This document shows, piece after piece, positions 1 to 10,208 of a DNA stretch of 64,000 bases. The first letter of the stretch is position 1, and every line of letters begins with the position of its first letter. The translations under genes and the position numbers were made by a program. Location of the stretch: positions 1 to 64,000 of the forward strand of contig JBFXEX010000009.1 of the NCBI GenBank assembly GCA_050179645.1, given 5' to 3'. The notes beneath the pieces are model-generated. The model saw nothing but the letters and a program-made list of their open reading frames with translations, did not search any database and was not told the DNA's origin. The DNA is from VAZQ01 sp050179645. GTDB lineage: Bacteria > Pseudomonadota > Alphaproteobacteria > Rhizobiales > Xanthobacteraceae.

Positions 1-19
1 GTTTCGGCCGTGGACTTGG

Positions 20-1063
20 TCATCGCACTCGCTCCCCACCCTCCCCTGGAGGGGAAGGGTCGACGCCGAGCGTCAGCGAGGCGGCGGGGTGGGGTGAACC
101 GGCGGCGAGGGAAGTCACCCCACCCCGCTCGCTTTGCTCGCGACCCTCCCCCTCCAGGGGAGGGTGGGCACCACCGTCGTGGCTTGGCCGCAGGCCGAGC
201 AGGTGGCAGACGGCGTAAACGAGGTCGGCGCGGTTCATGGTGTAGAAGTGGAAGTCGGTGACGCCCTGGTCGACCAGGTCGAGCACCTGCTCGGCGGCGA
301 CGGCGGCGGCGATCAGCTTGCGGGTCGCCGGATCGTCGTCGAGACCTTCGAACCGGCGCGCCAGCCAGTCCGGCACCGAAGCGCCGCAGCGCGCGGCGAA
401 ATTCCGGGTCTGCTTGAAGTTCTGCACCGGCAGGATACCGGGTACGATCGGCACCTCGATGCCGCGCGCCCGCACCCGATCGAGGTAACGGAAATAGCGG
501 TCGTTCTCGAAGAAGAACTGGGTGATCGCGCGCGTTGCGCCGGCATCGACCTTGGCCTTCAGCATGTCGAGATCGGCCTCGACCGTCGGGCTGTCGGGAT
601 GCTTTTCCGGATAGGCCGAGACCGACACCTCGACATCCGTCTGCCGCCTGATCCCGGCCACCAGATCGGCGGCATTGAGGTAGCCGCCGGGATGCGGCGC
701 GTAGCGCTCACCCGCACCGCTGATCGGATCGCCGCGCAGTGCCACGATGTGGCGGACACCGGCGTCGCAGTAATTGCGGATCACGGTGTCGATCTCGTCG
801 CGGGTCGCCGCCACGCAGGTCAGGTGCGCCGCGGGCGTCAGCGCGGTTTCCGCCAGGATGCGCTTGACGGTCGAGTGGGTGCGTTCGCGGGTCGAACCGC
901 CGGCGCCATAGGTGACCGATACGAATAACGGATTAAGCGGTGCAAGCCGCGTGATCGACTCCCACAGCGTCTTGTCCATCTCCTCGGTCTTCGGCGGGAA
1001 GAACTCGAACGAGGCGCGGATGCGGCGCTCGTCGGGAGCGTGGATGAAGCGGCTCGGTCTCAT
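20..1063 (-). CDS. metF: 5,10-methylenetetrahydrofolate reductase
   Basis: Reduces 5,10-methylene-THF to 5-methyl-THF, the methyl donor for methionine synthesis, as a cytoplasmic FAD enzyme. The 347-residue product has the family N-terminus (SFEFFPPKTEEMD, residues 18-30), the folate/FAD segment VSVTYGAGGSTRERT (48-62) and the motifs ALRGDP (108-113) and QFFFEND (182-188). The ATG at 1063 is chosen because the MetF similarity begins there; the open frame continues to 1342 with arginine-rich, non-family sequence. Normal MetF homology ends near LGLRP (about residue 293). Residues 299-347 are read from a dispersed palindromic repeat and form a non-native tail. It lies downstream of, and on the same strand as, the ArsR-methyltransferase gene (154-base gap), a usual arrangement for this pair. 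Confidence 0.93.
   Translation of the reverse strand: MRPSRFIHAPDERRIRASFEFFPPKTEEMDKTLWESITRLAPLNPLFVSVTYGAGGSTRERTHSTVKRILAETALTPAAHLTCVAATRDEIDTVIRNYCDAGVRHIVALRGDPISGAGERYAPHPGGYLNAADLVAGIRRQTDVEVSVSAYPEKHPDSPTVEADLDMLKAKVDAGATRAITQFFFENDRYFRYLDRVRARGIEVPIVPGILPVQNFKQTRNFAARCGASVPDWLARRFEGLDDDPATRKLIAAAVAAEQVLDLVDQGVTDFHFYTMNRADLVYAVCHLLGLRPSHDGGAHPPLEGEGREQSERGGVTSLAAGSPHPAASLTLGVDPSPPGEGGERVR
36..168. repeat. Dispersed palindromic repeat, CCCTCCCCTGGAGGGG family, copy 1
   Basis: A long imperfect inverted repeat. The outer arms CCACCCTCCCCTGGAGGGG and CCCCTCCAGGGGAGGGTGG face each other, with inner arms GGGGTGGGGTGA and TCACCCCACCCC. A second copy sits at 11065-11204. This copy overlaps the 3' end of metF and supplies its last 49 codons. 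Confidence 0.85.
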
Positions 1064-1217
1064 GGCAAACTCCGTGTCCCGGACGCGGTGCAGCGCGCAG
1101 CGGTGCACCGCTGATCCGGGACCGTACCGAAGGCGGTGTGCGTCGCGGTCCCGGCTCTGCAGCGCATCACTGCGTGCTGCGCTGCGCCCGCGACCCAAGC
1201 GGAGTGCTCGGTGTCCA

Positions 1218-2222
1218 TCAGGCGACCTCGCGCGCGACCGGTTGCGCAACAACGATGCGCGGATCGCGGCCAAGCCAGAGCGACACGGCAATCTTGCCGC
1301 TCGACGACGGCTCCGGCGCGAGATTGCGGTGCAGAGTGACATCGAGGCCTGCAGTCTTCATCCATTGCGTCACGGTATCGGGCGCGAAGCCGAGACGGCG
1401 GTGGGCGTGCTCGTCGCGCAGGAATTCGAGATCGTGCGGCGCGAAGTCGACCACCAGCAGCCGCCCGCCGGGCCGCAGCACGCGGGCCGCCTCGTGGATG
1501 GCACGCGCACCGTCATCGAGGAAGTGCAGCACCTGGTGGATGATGACGGCGTCGAACGAATCCTTCGGCAGCGCCAGGTCGTAGATGTCGCCCTGCCGGA
1601 CGCTGCAATGGCGCAATCCCGCGCGGTCGAGCCGCGCGCGCGCCAGCGCCAGCATGTCGAGCGACATGTCGAGGCCGAGGCCGCGCTCGATCGAGGGTCC
1701 GAACAGTTCCAGCATCCGCCCGGTGCCGGTGCCGAGATCGAGCAGGGAGCGAACGTCCGTACCGGCCAGCGCCGCGCGGATCGCCTCCTCCACCGCCTCG
1801 TCGGTGACATGAAGCTTGCGAATACGGTCCCACTCGGCAGCGTGCCGGCGGAAATAAGCCTGCGCGGCCGTGGCACGCGCCGAGCGCACGGCGGTGAGCC
1901 GCTCGCGGTCGCGCAAGAGCATGGCGTCGGTGGGATCGAGCCGGCCGATCAGGTCGCGCGCGAGCGCCGCCGCCCCGCCCTGCTCGCCCAGCCGGAAGAA
2001 CGCCCACGAGCCCTCGCGGAACCGCTCGACCAGTCTGGCTTCCGCGAGCAGACGCAGGTGCCGCGAGATTCGCGGCTGCGACTGGCGCAAAATGTCGGTG
2101 AGCTCGGAGACCGTCAACTCGGCCTCGCCCAGCAACGTCAGGATGCGAAGACGCGTCGCTTCGCCAGCGGCTTTGAGCGCGCCGTTGAGTTCCTCGAACG
2201 GGAGGTGGGCAGAGCCGGCCAT
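1218..2222 (-). CDS. ArsR-family HTH regulator fused to a SAM-dependent methyltransferase
   Basis: 334 residues in two domains. Residues about 10-85 form an ArsR winged helix (EATRLRILTLLGEAELTVSE, then a recognition helix around RISRHLRLL). Residues about 140-285 form a class I methyltransferase with the SAM-binding motif LLDLGTGTGRML (160-171) and a post-motif LRPGGRLLVVDF. Fusions of this kind are common beside metF in alphaproteobacteria. SahR, an S-adenosylhomocysteine-sensing ArsR protein that controls methionine-cycle genes, is a precedent for the DNA-binding part. The inferred role is regulation of metF and of its own gene, sensing SAM or SAH through the C-terminal domain. A perfect palindrome lies 43 bases upstream of the start. 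Whether the enzyme domain still methylates anything cannot be told. Confidence 0.85.
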   Translation of the reverse strand: MAGSAHLPFEELNGALKAAGEATRLRILTLLGEAELTVSELTDILRQSQPRISRHLRLLAEARLVERFREGSWAFFRLGEQGGAAALARDLIGRLDPTDAMLLRDRERLTAVRSARATAAQAYFRRHAAEWDRIRKLHVTDEAVEEAIRAALAGTDVRSLLDLGTGTGRMLELFGPSIERGLGLDMSLDMLALARARLDRAGLRHCSVRQGDIYDLALPKDSFDAVIIHQVLHFLDDGARAIHEAARVLRPGGRLLVVDFAPHDLEFLRDEHAHRRLGFAPDTVTQWMKTAGLDVTLHRNLAPEPSSSGKIAVSLWLGRDPRIVVAQPVAREVA

Positions 2223-2264
2223 GGGTGGGCAGCATTCCTCAAACGGCGCGCCCCGGTGCGGGAC

Positions 2265-2280
2265 ATAAAGATATCTTTAT
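2265..2280. promoter_or_regulatory. 16-bp perfect palindrome, candidate operator of the ArsR-methyltransferase
   Basis: ATAAAGATATCTTTAT is a perfect palindrome in the divergent region between the ArsR-type gene (start 2222, minus) and trmO (start 2414, plus). It is AT-rich in a GC-rich setting. Its size and symmetry fit a winged-helix dimer site, and it is well placed to block transcription toward metF. The link to the regulator is inferred from position. Confidence 0.6.
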
Positions 2281-2413
2281 ACGTTTAACTGAGGCGCGCA
2301 AGTGATAAGTGGGCAGCAACCGGTGCCGGTCACGGCCATGGCGGACCCGCGGCACGAGGGTCTTTCATCCGCCGGACGGTTGCTGTTCGCTACGCCGCTT
2401 CTATCATTGTGGA

Positions 2414-2926
2414 ATGAGCGCGATCGTGGACAAGAATGCTTTTGGAATCCGGGATGGCGAAGTCGCCGTCGACCTGCCCGAGCGCACCGACGCCTCGCTC
2501 TATTTCATCGGCCGCATCCGCACGCCGTGGAAGGAGCGCAAGGACTGCCCGAAAAACCCCCGCGGATCCGACGCTGTCTGCACCATCGAGGTCGACCCGC
2601 GCTGGGCGCCGGCGCTCACCAAAGTCGAGACCCTCAGCCACATCATCGTGCTCTACTGGATGGACCGGTCCCGCCGCGACCTGGTGCTGCAGACGCCGCG
2701 GCACTACGGCGAGCAATTCGGCACATTTTCGCTGCGCTCGCCCGCTCGGCCCAATCCCATTGCTTTATCGGTCGCCCGTCTGCTCAAGGTCGAGGGGACG
2801 AAGCTTCAGGTGATTGGGCTCGACTGCCTCGACGGCACCCCGCTGATCGACATCAAGCCCTATTTCGCCTCAACCGATTCAATTCCCGACGCCGAGGTCG
2901 GATGGCACGCAGCACGCAAACGGTAG
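2414..2926 (+). CDS. trmO: tRNA (N6-threonylcarbamoyladenosine(37)-N6)-methyltransferase TrmO-like (UPF0066)
   Basis: 170 residues of the TrmO/TsaA (YaeB, UPF0066) family, which uses SAM to methylate t6A37 of some tRNAs. Family features seen are YFIGRIRTPWKERKDCP near the N-terminus, the central ALTKVETLSHIIVLYWMDRS, RSPARPNPIALSVARLL, and LDGTPLIDIKPY near the C-terminus. The ATG at 2414 is chosen because similarity starts a few residues after it; the frame is open further upstream without family sequence. It is divergent from the ArsR-methyltransferase gene and shares its upstream region. Alphaproteobacterial members are about this length and lack the C-terminal extension of the E. coli protein. 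Confidence 0.88.
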   Translation: MSAIVDKNAFGIRDGEVAVDLPERTDASLYFIGRIRTPWKERKDCPKNPRGSDAVCTIEVDPRWAPALTKVETLSHIIVLYWMDRSRRDLVLQTPRHYGEQFGTFSLRSPARPNPIALSVARLLKVEGTKLQVIGLDCLDGTPLIDIKPYFASTDSIPDAEVGWHAARKR

Positions 2927-3124
2927 CCCGACACCGAAGAACACCATGGCTCACGACCCAATTCCGCGTTTGTGATAATGCGCTGCAGCGCCGAAATAAT
3001 CGTTTCAAAGCAAATGCTTGGTTAAGGCTTCTGGAAAAATCCGCTGGATTTGCCGACGCCTTTCCTAACCGTCTTGAACCCAAACGCGCCCCGCCGCGAC
3101 CAACCGGTACAAGGGGAGCGTATC

Positions 3125-3805
3125 ATGCACATCATTTCCAGGATTGCCGCTGCGACGGCGCTTGCCACCGCCACTGCGGCAGCGACGCTGATCGCCGCCA
3201 CGGCTTTCGCCAGCACGGCATCCGCCAATCCGTTCGAAGCGTTGTTCGGCCAGCACCGTCCCACCGTCCAGGCACCGGCCTATCAAAGCCAGGACGACGA
3301 TGGGATCGCGGACGACCGCAGCCAGTTTCGCCGCCAGATCGTCGATTACCGCAGCGGCGAGGCGCCGGGCACGATCATCATCGACACCCCGAACACCTAC
3401 CTTTACCTGGTCATGCCGGGCGGCAAGGCGATGCGCTACGGCATCGGCGTCGGTCGCGAAGGTTTCACCTGGGCGGGCACGCAGACCATCACCCGCAAGC
3501 AGGAATGGCCGGACTGGACGCCGCCGGAAGAGATGCTGCAGCGCCAACCCTACCTGCCGCGGTTCATGGCCGGTGGCCCGGGAAACCCGATGGGTGCGCG
3601 CGCCATGTATCTTGGCTCGACCATGTACCGCATCCACGGCACCAACGCGCCGGACACGATCGGCCAGCGCGTGTCCTCGGGCTGCATCCGGCTCACCAAC
3701 GACGATGTCGAGGACCTCTACAGCCGAGTCAACGTCGGCACCAGGGTGATCGTCCGGCCGATCAACGGCGGCCGAACCGCAGCCGCGCCGTTGCGGATCA
3801 ACTGA
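3125..3805 (+). CDS. Secreted L,D-transpeptidase (YkuD domain)
   Basis: 226 residues. An alanine-rich signal peptide (about 1-34, ending TASA) is followed by a spacer and a YkuD catalytic domain (about 82-215). The family signature is intact: H171 in YRIHGTN and C187 in SSGCIRL, the nucleophile that forms 3-3 cross-links in peptidoglycan or attaches proteins to it. Acts in the periplasm. The start is fixed by a ribosome-binding site (AAGGGGAGCG, 3111-3120) just upstream; the open frame extends further but is not needed. It stands alone, with repeats downstream. Confidence 0.9.
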   Translation: MHIISRIAAATALATATAAATLIAATAFASTASANPFEALFGQHRPTVQAPAYQSQDDDGIADDRSQFRRQIVDYRSGEAPGTIIIDTPNTYLYLVMPGGKAMRYGIGVGREGFTWAGTQTITRKQEWPDWTPPEEMLQRQPYLPRFMAGGPGNPMGARAMYLGSTMYRIHGTNAPDTIGQRVSSGCIRLTNDDVEDLYSRVNVGTRVIVRPINGGRTAAAPLRIN

Positions 3806-3900
3806 CTGCCTCATTCGTTAGCAATCGATACTCTCTCCGCGTCATGGCCGGCTTCGTCCCGGCCATTCGCGATTCAGAGTAAGAACCGATCTGTCTCACT

Positions 3901-3995
3901 CGTCATTGCGAGCGAAGCGAAGCAATTCAGCGTCAAACTGGACGCAAGTCTGGATTGCTTCGTCGCCCCCTTTGGGGGCTCCTCGCACAGACGGG
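3901..3995. repeat. Dispersed palindromic repeat, CGTCATTGCGAG family, copy 1
   Basis: CGTCATTGCGAGCGAAGCG with internal arms AAGCAATTCAG / CTGGATTGCTTCG, then an inner hairpin GCCCCCTTTGGGGGC and a closing CTCGCA. A diverged copy in another orientation is at 21326-21408. A short CGTCATGGCCGG...CCGGCCATTCGCG element (about 3840-3871) lies just before it. Together these fill the gap between the L,D-transpeptidase and the Bug receptor. Confidence 0.75.
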
Positions 3996-4011
3996 ATCGT
4001 AGTTCTTTCGC

Positions 4012-4986
4012 CTACTGCTGCGGCGAGAAGCCCGAGGCCTTCACCGCCGGCTCCCACAGCGCGGCGTCCGATTTCTGGATCACGCCAAACTTGGCCGATG
4101 TGGTCCCGGTCGGTTCAAGCCCGAAGTCGAGCAGCCGCTTCTTGATTTCCGGCGTGTGGATCGCCGAGACAATGATCTTATTGTAGCGCTCGACGATATC
4201 GTCGGGGGTCTTGGCGGGCGCGAACATGCCATACCAGCCGGCACCTTGGATGTCGTAGCCGGATTCCTTAAACGTCGGCACGTCGGCCAGGAACGGCGAA
4301 CGCTCCGCTCCGGACGTGGCCAAGATGCGGATACGCCCGGCTTTGTGCATCGGCAGCAGATCGGTGGTGACCGTGAACACCACCGGCACCTGGCCGCCGA
4401 CCAGGTCGGTTAGCGCCGCCGCCGACCCGCGGTAGGTGACCGCCCTGAGATCGACGCCGGCGGCGCGGCCGAACAGCACGCCGAAGAAATGCGGCAGCGA
4501 GCCTGCAGCCGGCATTCCGTAATTGGCTAGCGTCGGATTGGCCTTGAGCCAGCTCACCAGTTCCTTCAGCGATTTCACTTCGGCGCCGGGCCCCACCGCA
4601 ACGGCGAGATCGAAGGTCGCGATCTGCGTGATCGGCTTGAAGTCCGCAATGGGATCGTAGCCGAGATTTTTGTAAACGCTCTGGAACACCGACATCGGCG
4701 CGATCGGCGTCAGCAGCAATGTATTGCCGTCAGGGGCCGCCGCCTTCACCGCCTGCACGGCGAGACGTCCGGCCGCACCGGTGCGGTTCTCCACGATCAC
4801 CGGACGGTTGAGCCCATTGCGCAGTTGCTCGGCCATCAGCCGCGAGGTGCCGTCGCCAGATCCACCGGCCGCATAGGGAAAGATGATGCGGACCGGCTGG
4901 TCGCCGACCTGTGCCTGGGCGACGGCAAGGCCGACGATCGTGCCGGCAACGATCGAAGCAAATTGCAGTAAGCGATGGACACGCAT
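4012..4986 (-). CDS. Tripartite tricarboxylate transporter (Bug/TctC) family solute receptor
   Basis: 324 residues. An N-terminal signal peptide (about 1-25, ending AVAQAQ) is followed by the Bug fold: PVRIIFPYAAGGSGDGTSRL, the ligand-loop region VIVENRTGAAGR, AAPDGNTLLLT, and a second domain with ADVPTFKESGYD. Bug receptors bind carboxylates or amides in the periplasm. It follows the sulfatase gene by 46 bases on the same strand, so the two are probably one operon and the ligand may be a sulfate- or phosphonate-ester substrate or its product. No TctA/TctB membrane genes are nearby. Confidence 0.88.
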   Translation of the reverse strand: MRVHRLLQFASIVAGTIVGLAVAQAQVGDQPVRIIFPYAAGGSGDGTSRLMAEQLRNGLNRPVIVENRTGAAGRLAVQAVKAAAPDGNTLLLTPIAPMSVFQSVYKNLGYDPIADFKPITQIATFDLAVAVGPGAEVKSLKELVSWLKANPTLANYGMPAAGSLPHFFGVLFGRAAGVDLRAVTYRGSAAALTDLVGGQVPVVFTVTTDLLPMHKAGRIRILATSGAERSPFLADVPTFKESGYDIQGAGWYGMFAPAKTPDDIVERYNKIIVSAIHTPEIKKRLLDFGLEPTGTTSAKFGVIQKSDAALWEPAVKASGFSPQQ

Positions 4987-5032
4987 GGACGTTCTCCTCT
5001 CCAGGGGAGCCCGCGCCGGTGCGGCCGGTGTG

Positions 5033-6694
5033 TTATTTGCTCATTGAGGCTCCCTCGCCCTGATACCGGACCCACAGTTCCTCGGGAATATCCATTTCGT
5101 CCCAAACGCCGATCAAAATGCCGCGCCGGAGCACTTTGCCGCGCATGCCGCGGATCTGGCTGTCCGAGAGCGTGGTGCGCTGCGAGAGCCGCAATCCCCA
5201 GCGGCCGAGCGCCGCCTCGAGCCGGTCGCGCTCGGCCTGATAGTCCGGGTCGCGGCCCAGGTCGCGCAATTCGTCGGGGTCGTTTTCGAGGTCGAACAGC
5301 ATCGGCGGAAAGCCGACCGCATGAATGTATTTCCAGCGCCGGTCGGAGATCATGAACAGGCGAGCGTCGCGCGGCGCGACGCCGAGCGCATGGGCCGTGG
5401 GCTTCATCGAGTAGTCGTATTCGCTGATGGCGAACCGCCGCCAGGCTTCCGGCGCGTTCCCGCGCAGGAACGGCAGCAGCGAGCGGCCTTCGAGGCGGTG
5501 CGCCTGCTCGGCAGGATCGGCGCCCACCGCCGCCAGGAAGGTCGGCGCGAGATCGATCGACTCGACCAGTTCGTCGCACACGGTGCCGCGCGCCGCGTCG
5601 GCCTCGGCGGTCGGATCGTAGATGATCAGCGGCACCTTCACCGATGGTTCGTGGAACAGCTCCTTCTCGCCGAGCCAGTGATCGCCGAGATAATCGCCAT
5701 GATCGGAGGTGAACACGATCAGGGTGTTGTCCATCAGCCCGCGCTCCTGCATGAACGCAAACAGCACGCCGAGCTGATCGTCGATCTGCTTGATGAGCCC
5801 CATGTAGACCGGGATCACCTCGTTGCGGACTTCGTCGCGCGAGAACGACTTGCTCACCCGCTCGCGCATGAATTCGCGGTAGACCGGGTTGGGATCCGCG
5901 CGCTCCGCTTCCGAGCGCACCGCGGGGATAACGTCGTCCGGTCCATACATGTCATGGTACGGCGCCGGCGCCACATAGGGCCAGTGCGGCTTGATGTAGG
6001 AGAGATGCAGGCACCACGGCCGTTCGCCCGCCTCCTGCATGTAGTCCATCGCCCGGCGGGTCATGTAGGGCGTCTCGGAATCCTCCTCCTTGACGCGCGC
6101 GGGCTTGCGGGCATGACGCATCGCCCAGCCCGAGGCCAGCCGGTTGCCGTCGCCTTCCGCCGCGTTGGCGTAGTCGTGCCAGGGATTCTCGCCGGCATAG
6201 CCCTTGGCATTGAGATACTCGTTGTAGCGTGGCAGCCGCGGATCGTAGCGACCGTCGGGACCGAGCGCATGCAGGCCGTCGTCGCGTTCATACGGGTCGA
6301 AGCCGCATTCCGAGACCCGCACGCCGATGATCGAGGTCGGATCGATGCCGAGCCGCTCCATGCCTTCGCGGTCGGGCTCCATATGGGTCTTGCCGACCAG
6401 CACGGTCGCGAGCCCGAGCGGACGCAGATAGTCGCCGAGTGTCATCTCGCCGACCTTGAGCGGGAACGCGTTCCACGAGGCGCCGTGCGACTGCACGTAG
6501 CGGCCGGTGTAGAAGCACATGCGCGACGCGCCGCAGATCGGCGACTGCACATAGGCCCGGCTGAAGCGCACGGCCTTCGCCGCCAGCGCATCGATGTGCG
6601 GGGTATCGAGGTGCGGATGGCCGGTGCAGGACAGATAGTCGAACCGCAGCTGGTCGCACATGATGAACAGGATATTCTTGATCGTCCGGCGCAT
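5033..6694 (-). CDS. Sulfatase / phosphonate monoester hydrolase family protein
   Basis: 553 residues of the formylglycine-dependent sulfatase superfamily. The N-terminal metal site is MCDQLRFDY (12-20). The formylglycine motif is C54-G-A-S-R58, a C-X-A-X-R variant of the usual C-X-P-X-R, followed by FYTGR. A second metal-binding segment is FTSDHGDYLGDH. No signal peptide is seen, so it is probably cytoplasmic, as for bacterial choline sulfatases and phosphonate monoester hydrolases. Overall it looks closest to the latter group (C-terminal FDLENDPDEL and the GVWDEMDIPEELW region), but the substrate cannot be assigned. First gene of a likely operon with the Bug receptor. Confidence 0.87.
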   Translation of the reverse strand: MRRTIKNILFIMCDQLRFDYLSCTGHPHLDTPHIDALAAKAVRFSRAYVQSPICGASRMCFYTGRYVQSHGASWNAFPLKVGEMTLGDYLRPLGLATVLVGKTHMEPDREGMERLGIDPTSIIGVRVSECGFDPYERDDGLHALGPDGRYDPRLPRYNEYLNAKGYAGENPWHDYANAAEGDGNRLASGWAMRHARKPARVKEEDSETPYMTRRAMDYMQEAGERPWCLHLSYIKPHWPYVAPAPYHDMYGPDDVIPAVRSEAERADPNPVYREFMRERVSKSFSRDEVRNEVIPVYMGLIKQIDDQLGVLFAFMQERGLMDNTLIVFTSDHGDYLGDHWLGEKELFHEPSVKVPLIIYDPTAEADAARGTVCDELVESIDLAPTFLAAVGADPAEQAHRLEGRSLLPFLRGNAPEAWRRFAISEYDYSMKPTAHALGVAPRDARLFMISDRRWKYIHAVGFPPMLFDLENDPDELRDLGRDPDYQAERDRLEAALGRWGLRLSQRTTLSDSQIRGMRGKVLRRGILIGVWDEMDIPEELWVRYQGEGASMSK

Positions 6695-6907
6695 GCTTCC
6701 GTCGCTCTGGTGAGATGATGGGGCTCCACTCTAGCGTCATCTCGGGTCATTCCGGAACCGCCGTTGGACCGCTGCAGCGCAGCAAGGGCGGCGGCCGCGG
6801 CCAACTGATCCGGACGGCGGGAACCCGCGGCGGGACGGGGGCGACGGAGCCAGCCATGCCTGTAATCGCGTTGACACATAAGCGAAGCGGCCTACATTAG
6901 CGCCGTT

Positions 6908-7015
6908 CCGAGGGGAGCTCCGGCAGGGAGCTGAGAGACCGCCCGCCTCCATCGACAGGAGGCACCGCGGGTACCCTTTGAACCTGATCCGGGTCATGCC
7001 GGCGAAGGGACAGGA
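6908..7015 (+). promoter_or_regulatory. TPP riboswitch (THI element)
   Basis: All hallmark segments are present in order: AGGGGAGC (6911), the helix partner and GCTGAGAG (about 6929-6936), a variable stem, then ACCCTTTGAACCTGATCCGGGTCATGCCGGCGAAGGGA (about 6973-7010, described in parts). It binds thiamine pyrophosphate and shuts off the downstream genes. It ends just before the small membrane-protein start at 7027, so it probably acts on translation of that gene and, through it, thiC. Confidence 0.95.
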
Positions 7016-7026
7016 CCGCTCAATCC

Positions 7027-7413
7027 ATGACGAACTCGATCTTCCTTGCGAAGCTGATGGGGCCGGTCGCGCTCGTTCTCGCGATCAGCCTGTTCATGCA
7101 CACCGAGGCGTATCGGGCCATGGCGCATGAATTCCTCCACAGCTCCGCCCTGATCTACCTCGCCGGCCTGCTGACCATGACGGCGGGCCTCGCGGTCGTC
7201 CTCACCCACAACGTCTGGATCGCGAACTGGCCGGTGCTGATCACGCTGTTCGGCTGGCTCGCCACCATCGGCGGCGCGGTGCGGATCGCGTTCCCGGACC
7301 AGGTCAGGACCACCGGCGAAGCCATGCTCCGCAAGCCGATGGCGATGACCATCGGCGGCGCGATCTGGCTCGCCGTCGGCGCCGTCCTCTGCTTCTTCGG
7401 CTATTTCCGCTAA
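7027..7413 (+). CDS. Small polytopic membrane protein between the TPP riboswitch and thiC
   Basis: 128 residues with about four hydrophobic segments (about 9-25, 40-58, 66-84 and 106-126) and short loops; no signal sequence, no recognised catalytic motif and no known family that I can name. It starts about 12 bases after the TPP riboswitch and ends 32 bases before thiC, so it must be co-controlled by TPP. That position suggests a role in thiamine metabolism or uptake of a precursor, but its size is below that of known thiamine permeases. Function unknown. Confidence 0.8.
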   Translation: MTNSIFLAKLMGPVALVLAISLFMHTEAYRAMAHEFLHSSALIYLAGLLTMTAGLAVVLTHNVWIANWPVLITLFGWLATIGGAVRIAFPDQVRTTGEAMLRKPMAMTIGGAIWLAVGAVLCFFGYFR

Positions 7414-7445
7414 CTCGCAAGCACCCGCGAAAGGGAGCCAACACA

Positions 7446-9407
<1,962 letters not shown>

Positions 9408-9419
9408 CCGGCTCGGTGC

Positions 9420-9938
9420 GTGCCGATCCTCATCTTCATTGCCGGCCCCAATGGAGCCGGCAAGACGACGTTCGCGAACGAATATCTTTCGGCAGACGAA
9501 AGGCGCTTTGAGTTCGTCAATGCGGACGAAATAGCGCGCGGATTGGCGGAGACCGGACTTCAACCTCCATCGGATGTTCTCGCCGGACGAATGATGCTGG
9601 ATCGAATTGACGATCTGATTAAGGCAGGCGCAGACCTCGTGGTGGAGACCACGCTCGCGAGCCTGACCTACGCACGAAAGATCCCGCTTTGGCGCCGGCA
9701 AGGCTACCTCGTGACGCTGGCTTACCTGCGCCTGCACTCGGTCGAAGATTCGATGGCCCGGGTGCGCAGAAGAATGGCCGCCGGCGGTCATGGTATCCCG
9801 GAGGACGTCATCCGGCGACGATTTGGCAAAAGCCTTTCCTACTTCGAAACGATCTACAAACAGATCGTCGATGAGTGGTATGTTTGGGACAGCCGGGAGG
9901 GCGGATTCGCCCTGGTTGAAACGTCAAGGCGACACTGA
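9420..9938 (+). CDS. Zeta-toxin-like P-loop kinase
   Basis: 172 residues. Walker A is GPNGAGKTTFANEY (residues about 8-21), followed by NADEIARGL and RMMLDRIDDLI, the pattern of the zeta-toxin/AAA-33 family. Zeta toxins phosphorylate UDP-N-acetylglucosamine; many chromosomal relatives are uncharacterised kinases. Translation begins at a GTG at 9420, the only start giving the full P-loop strand. It is about 50-57 percent GC, lower than thiC, which suggests acquisition. A 58-codon ORF starts 2 bases after its stop, a layout typical of toxin/partner cassettes, though the epsilon antitoxin normally precedes zeta. Confidence 0.8.
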   Translation: MPILIFIAGPNGAGKTTFANEYLSADERRFEFVNADEIARGLAETGLQPPSDVLAGRMMLDRIDDLIKAGADLVVETTLASLTYARKIPLWRRQGYLVTLAYLRLHSVEDSMARVRRRMAAGGHGIPEDVIRRRFGKSLSYFETIYKQIVDEWYVWDSREGGFALVETSRRH

Positions 9939-9940
9939 TC

Positions 9941-10117
9941 ATGAGCAAAGGACTTGATCTGGCGAAAGCCGAGGCCGCCCTGAAGCGTGCCGCGCACAAG
10001 GCCATTTATGGCACACGCGAGGAGCGATCGGGACGGTTTCTCCCAGCGAACAAACAGCCGACGCCCACTCGCAACGAACCACGCCCCCCGACTGTCGGGC
10101 AGCGACGAAAGTCTTGA
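9941..10117 (+). CDS. Short ORF coupled to the zeta-like kinase
   Basis: 58 residues. It begins with a basic/alanine helix (SKGLDLAKAEAALKRAAHKA, residues 2-21), continues with TREERSGRF and ends in a proline- and arginine-rich tail. The ATG is 2 bases past the stop of the kinase gene, so translation is probably coupled. No family is recognised. Its size, helix and linkage are consistent with a cognate antitoxin or accessory protein, but no sequence motif proves this. Confidence 0.6.
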   Translation: MSKGLDLAKAEAALKRAAHKAIYGTREERSGRFLPANKQPTPTRNEPRPPTVGQRRKS

Positions 10118-10208
10118 ATCCTGTTTCGACAGAACTAAACGATGCGGTAAGGGTCAATCACAGAGCGAACGCGGTCTACCTGACTATCGCCCGGTCAAGG
10201 ACAGCAAG

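Noticed and set aside
912..2288. 458-residue open frame opposite the ArsR-methyltransferase
   Set aside because: Shadow of a convincing gene on the other strand; arginine-rich and without family motifs.
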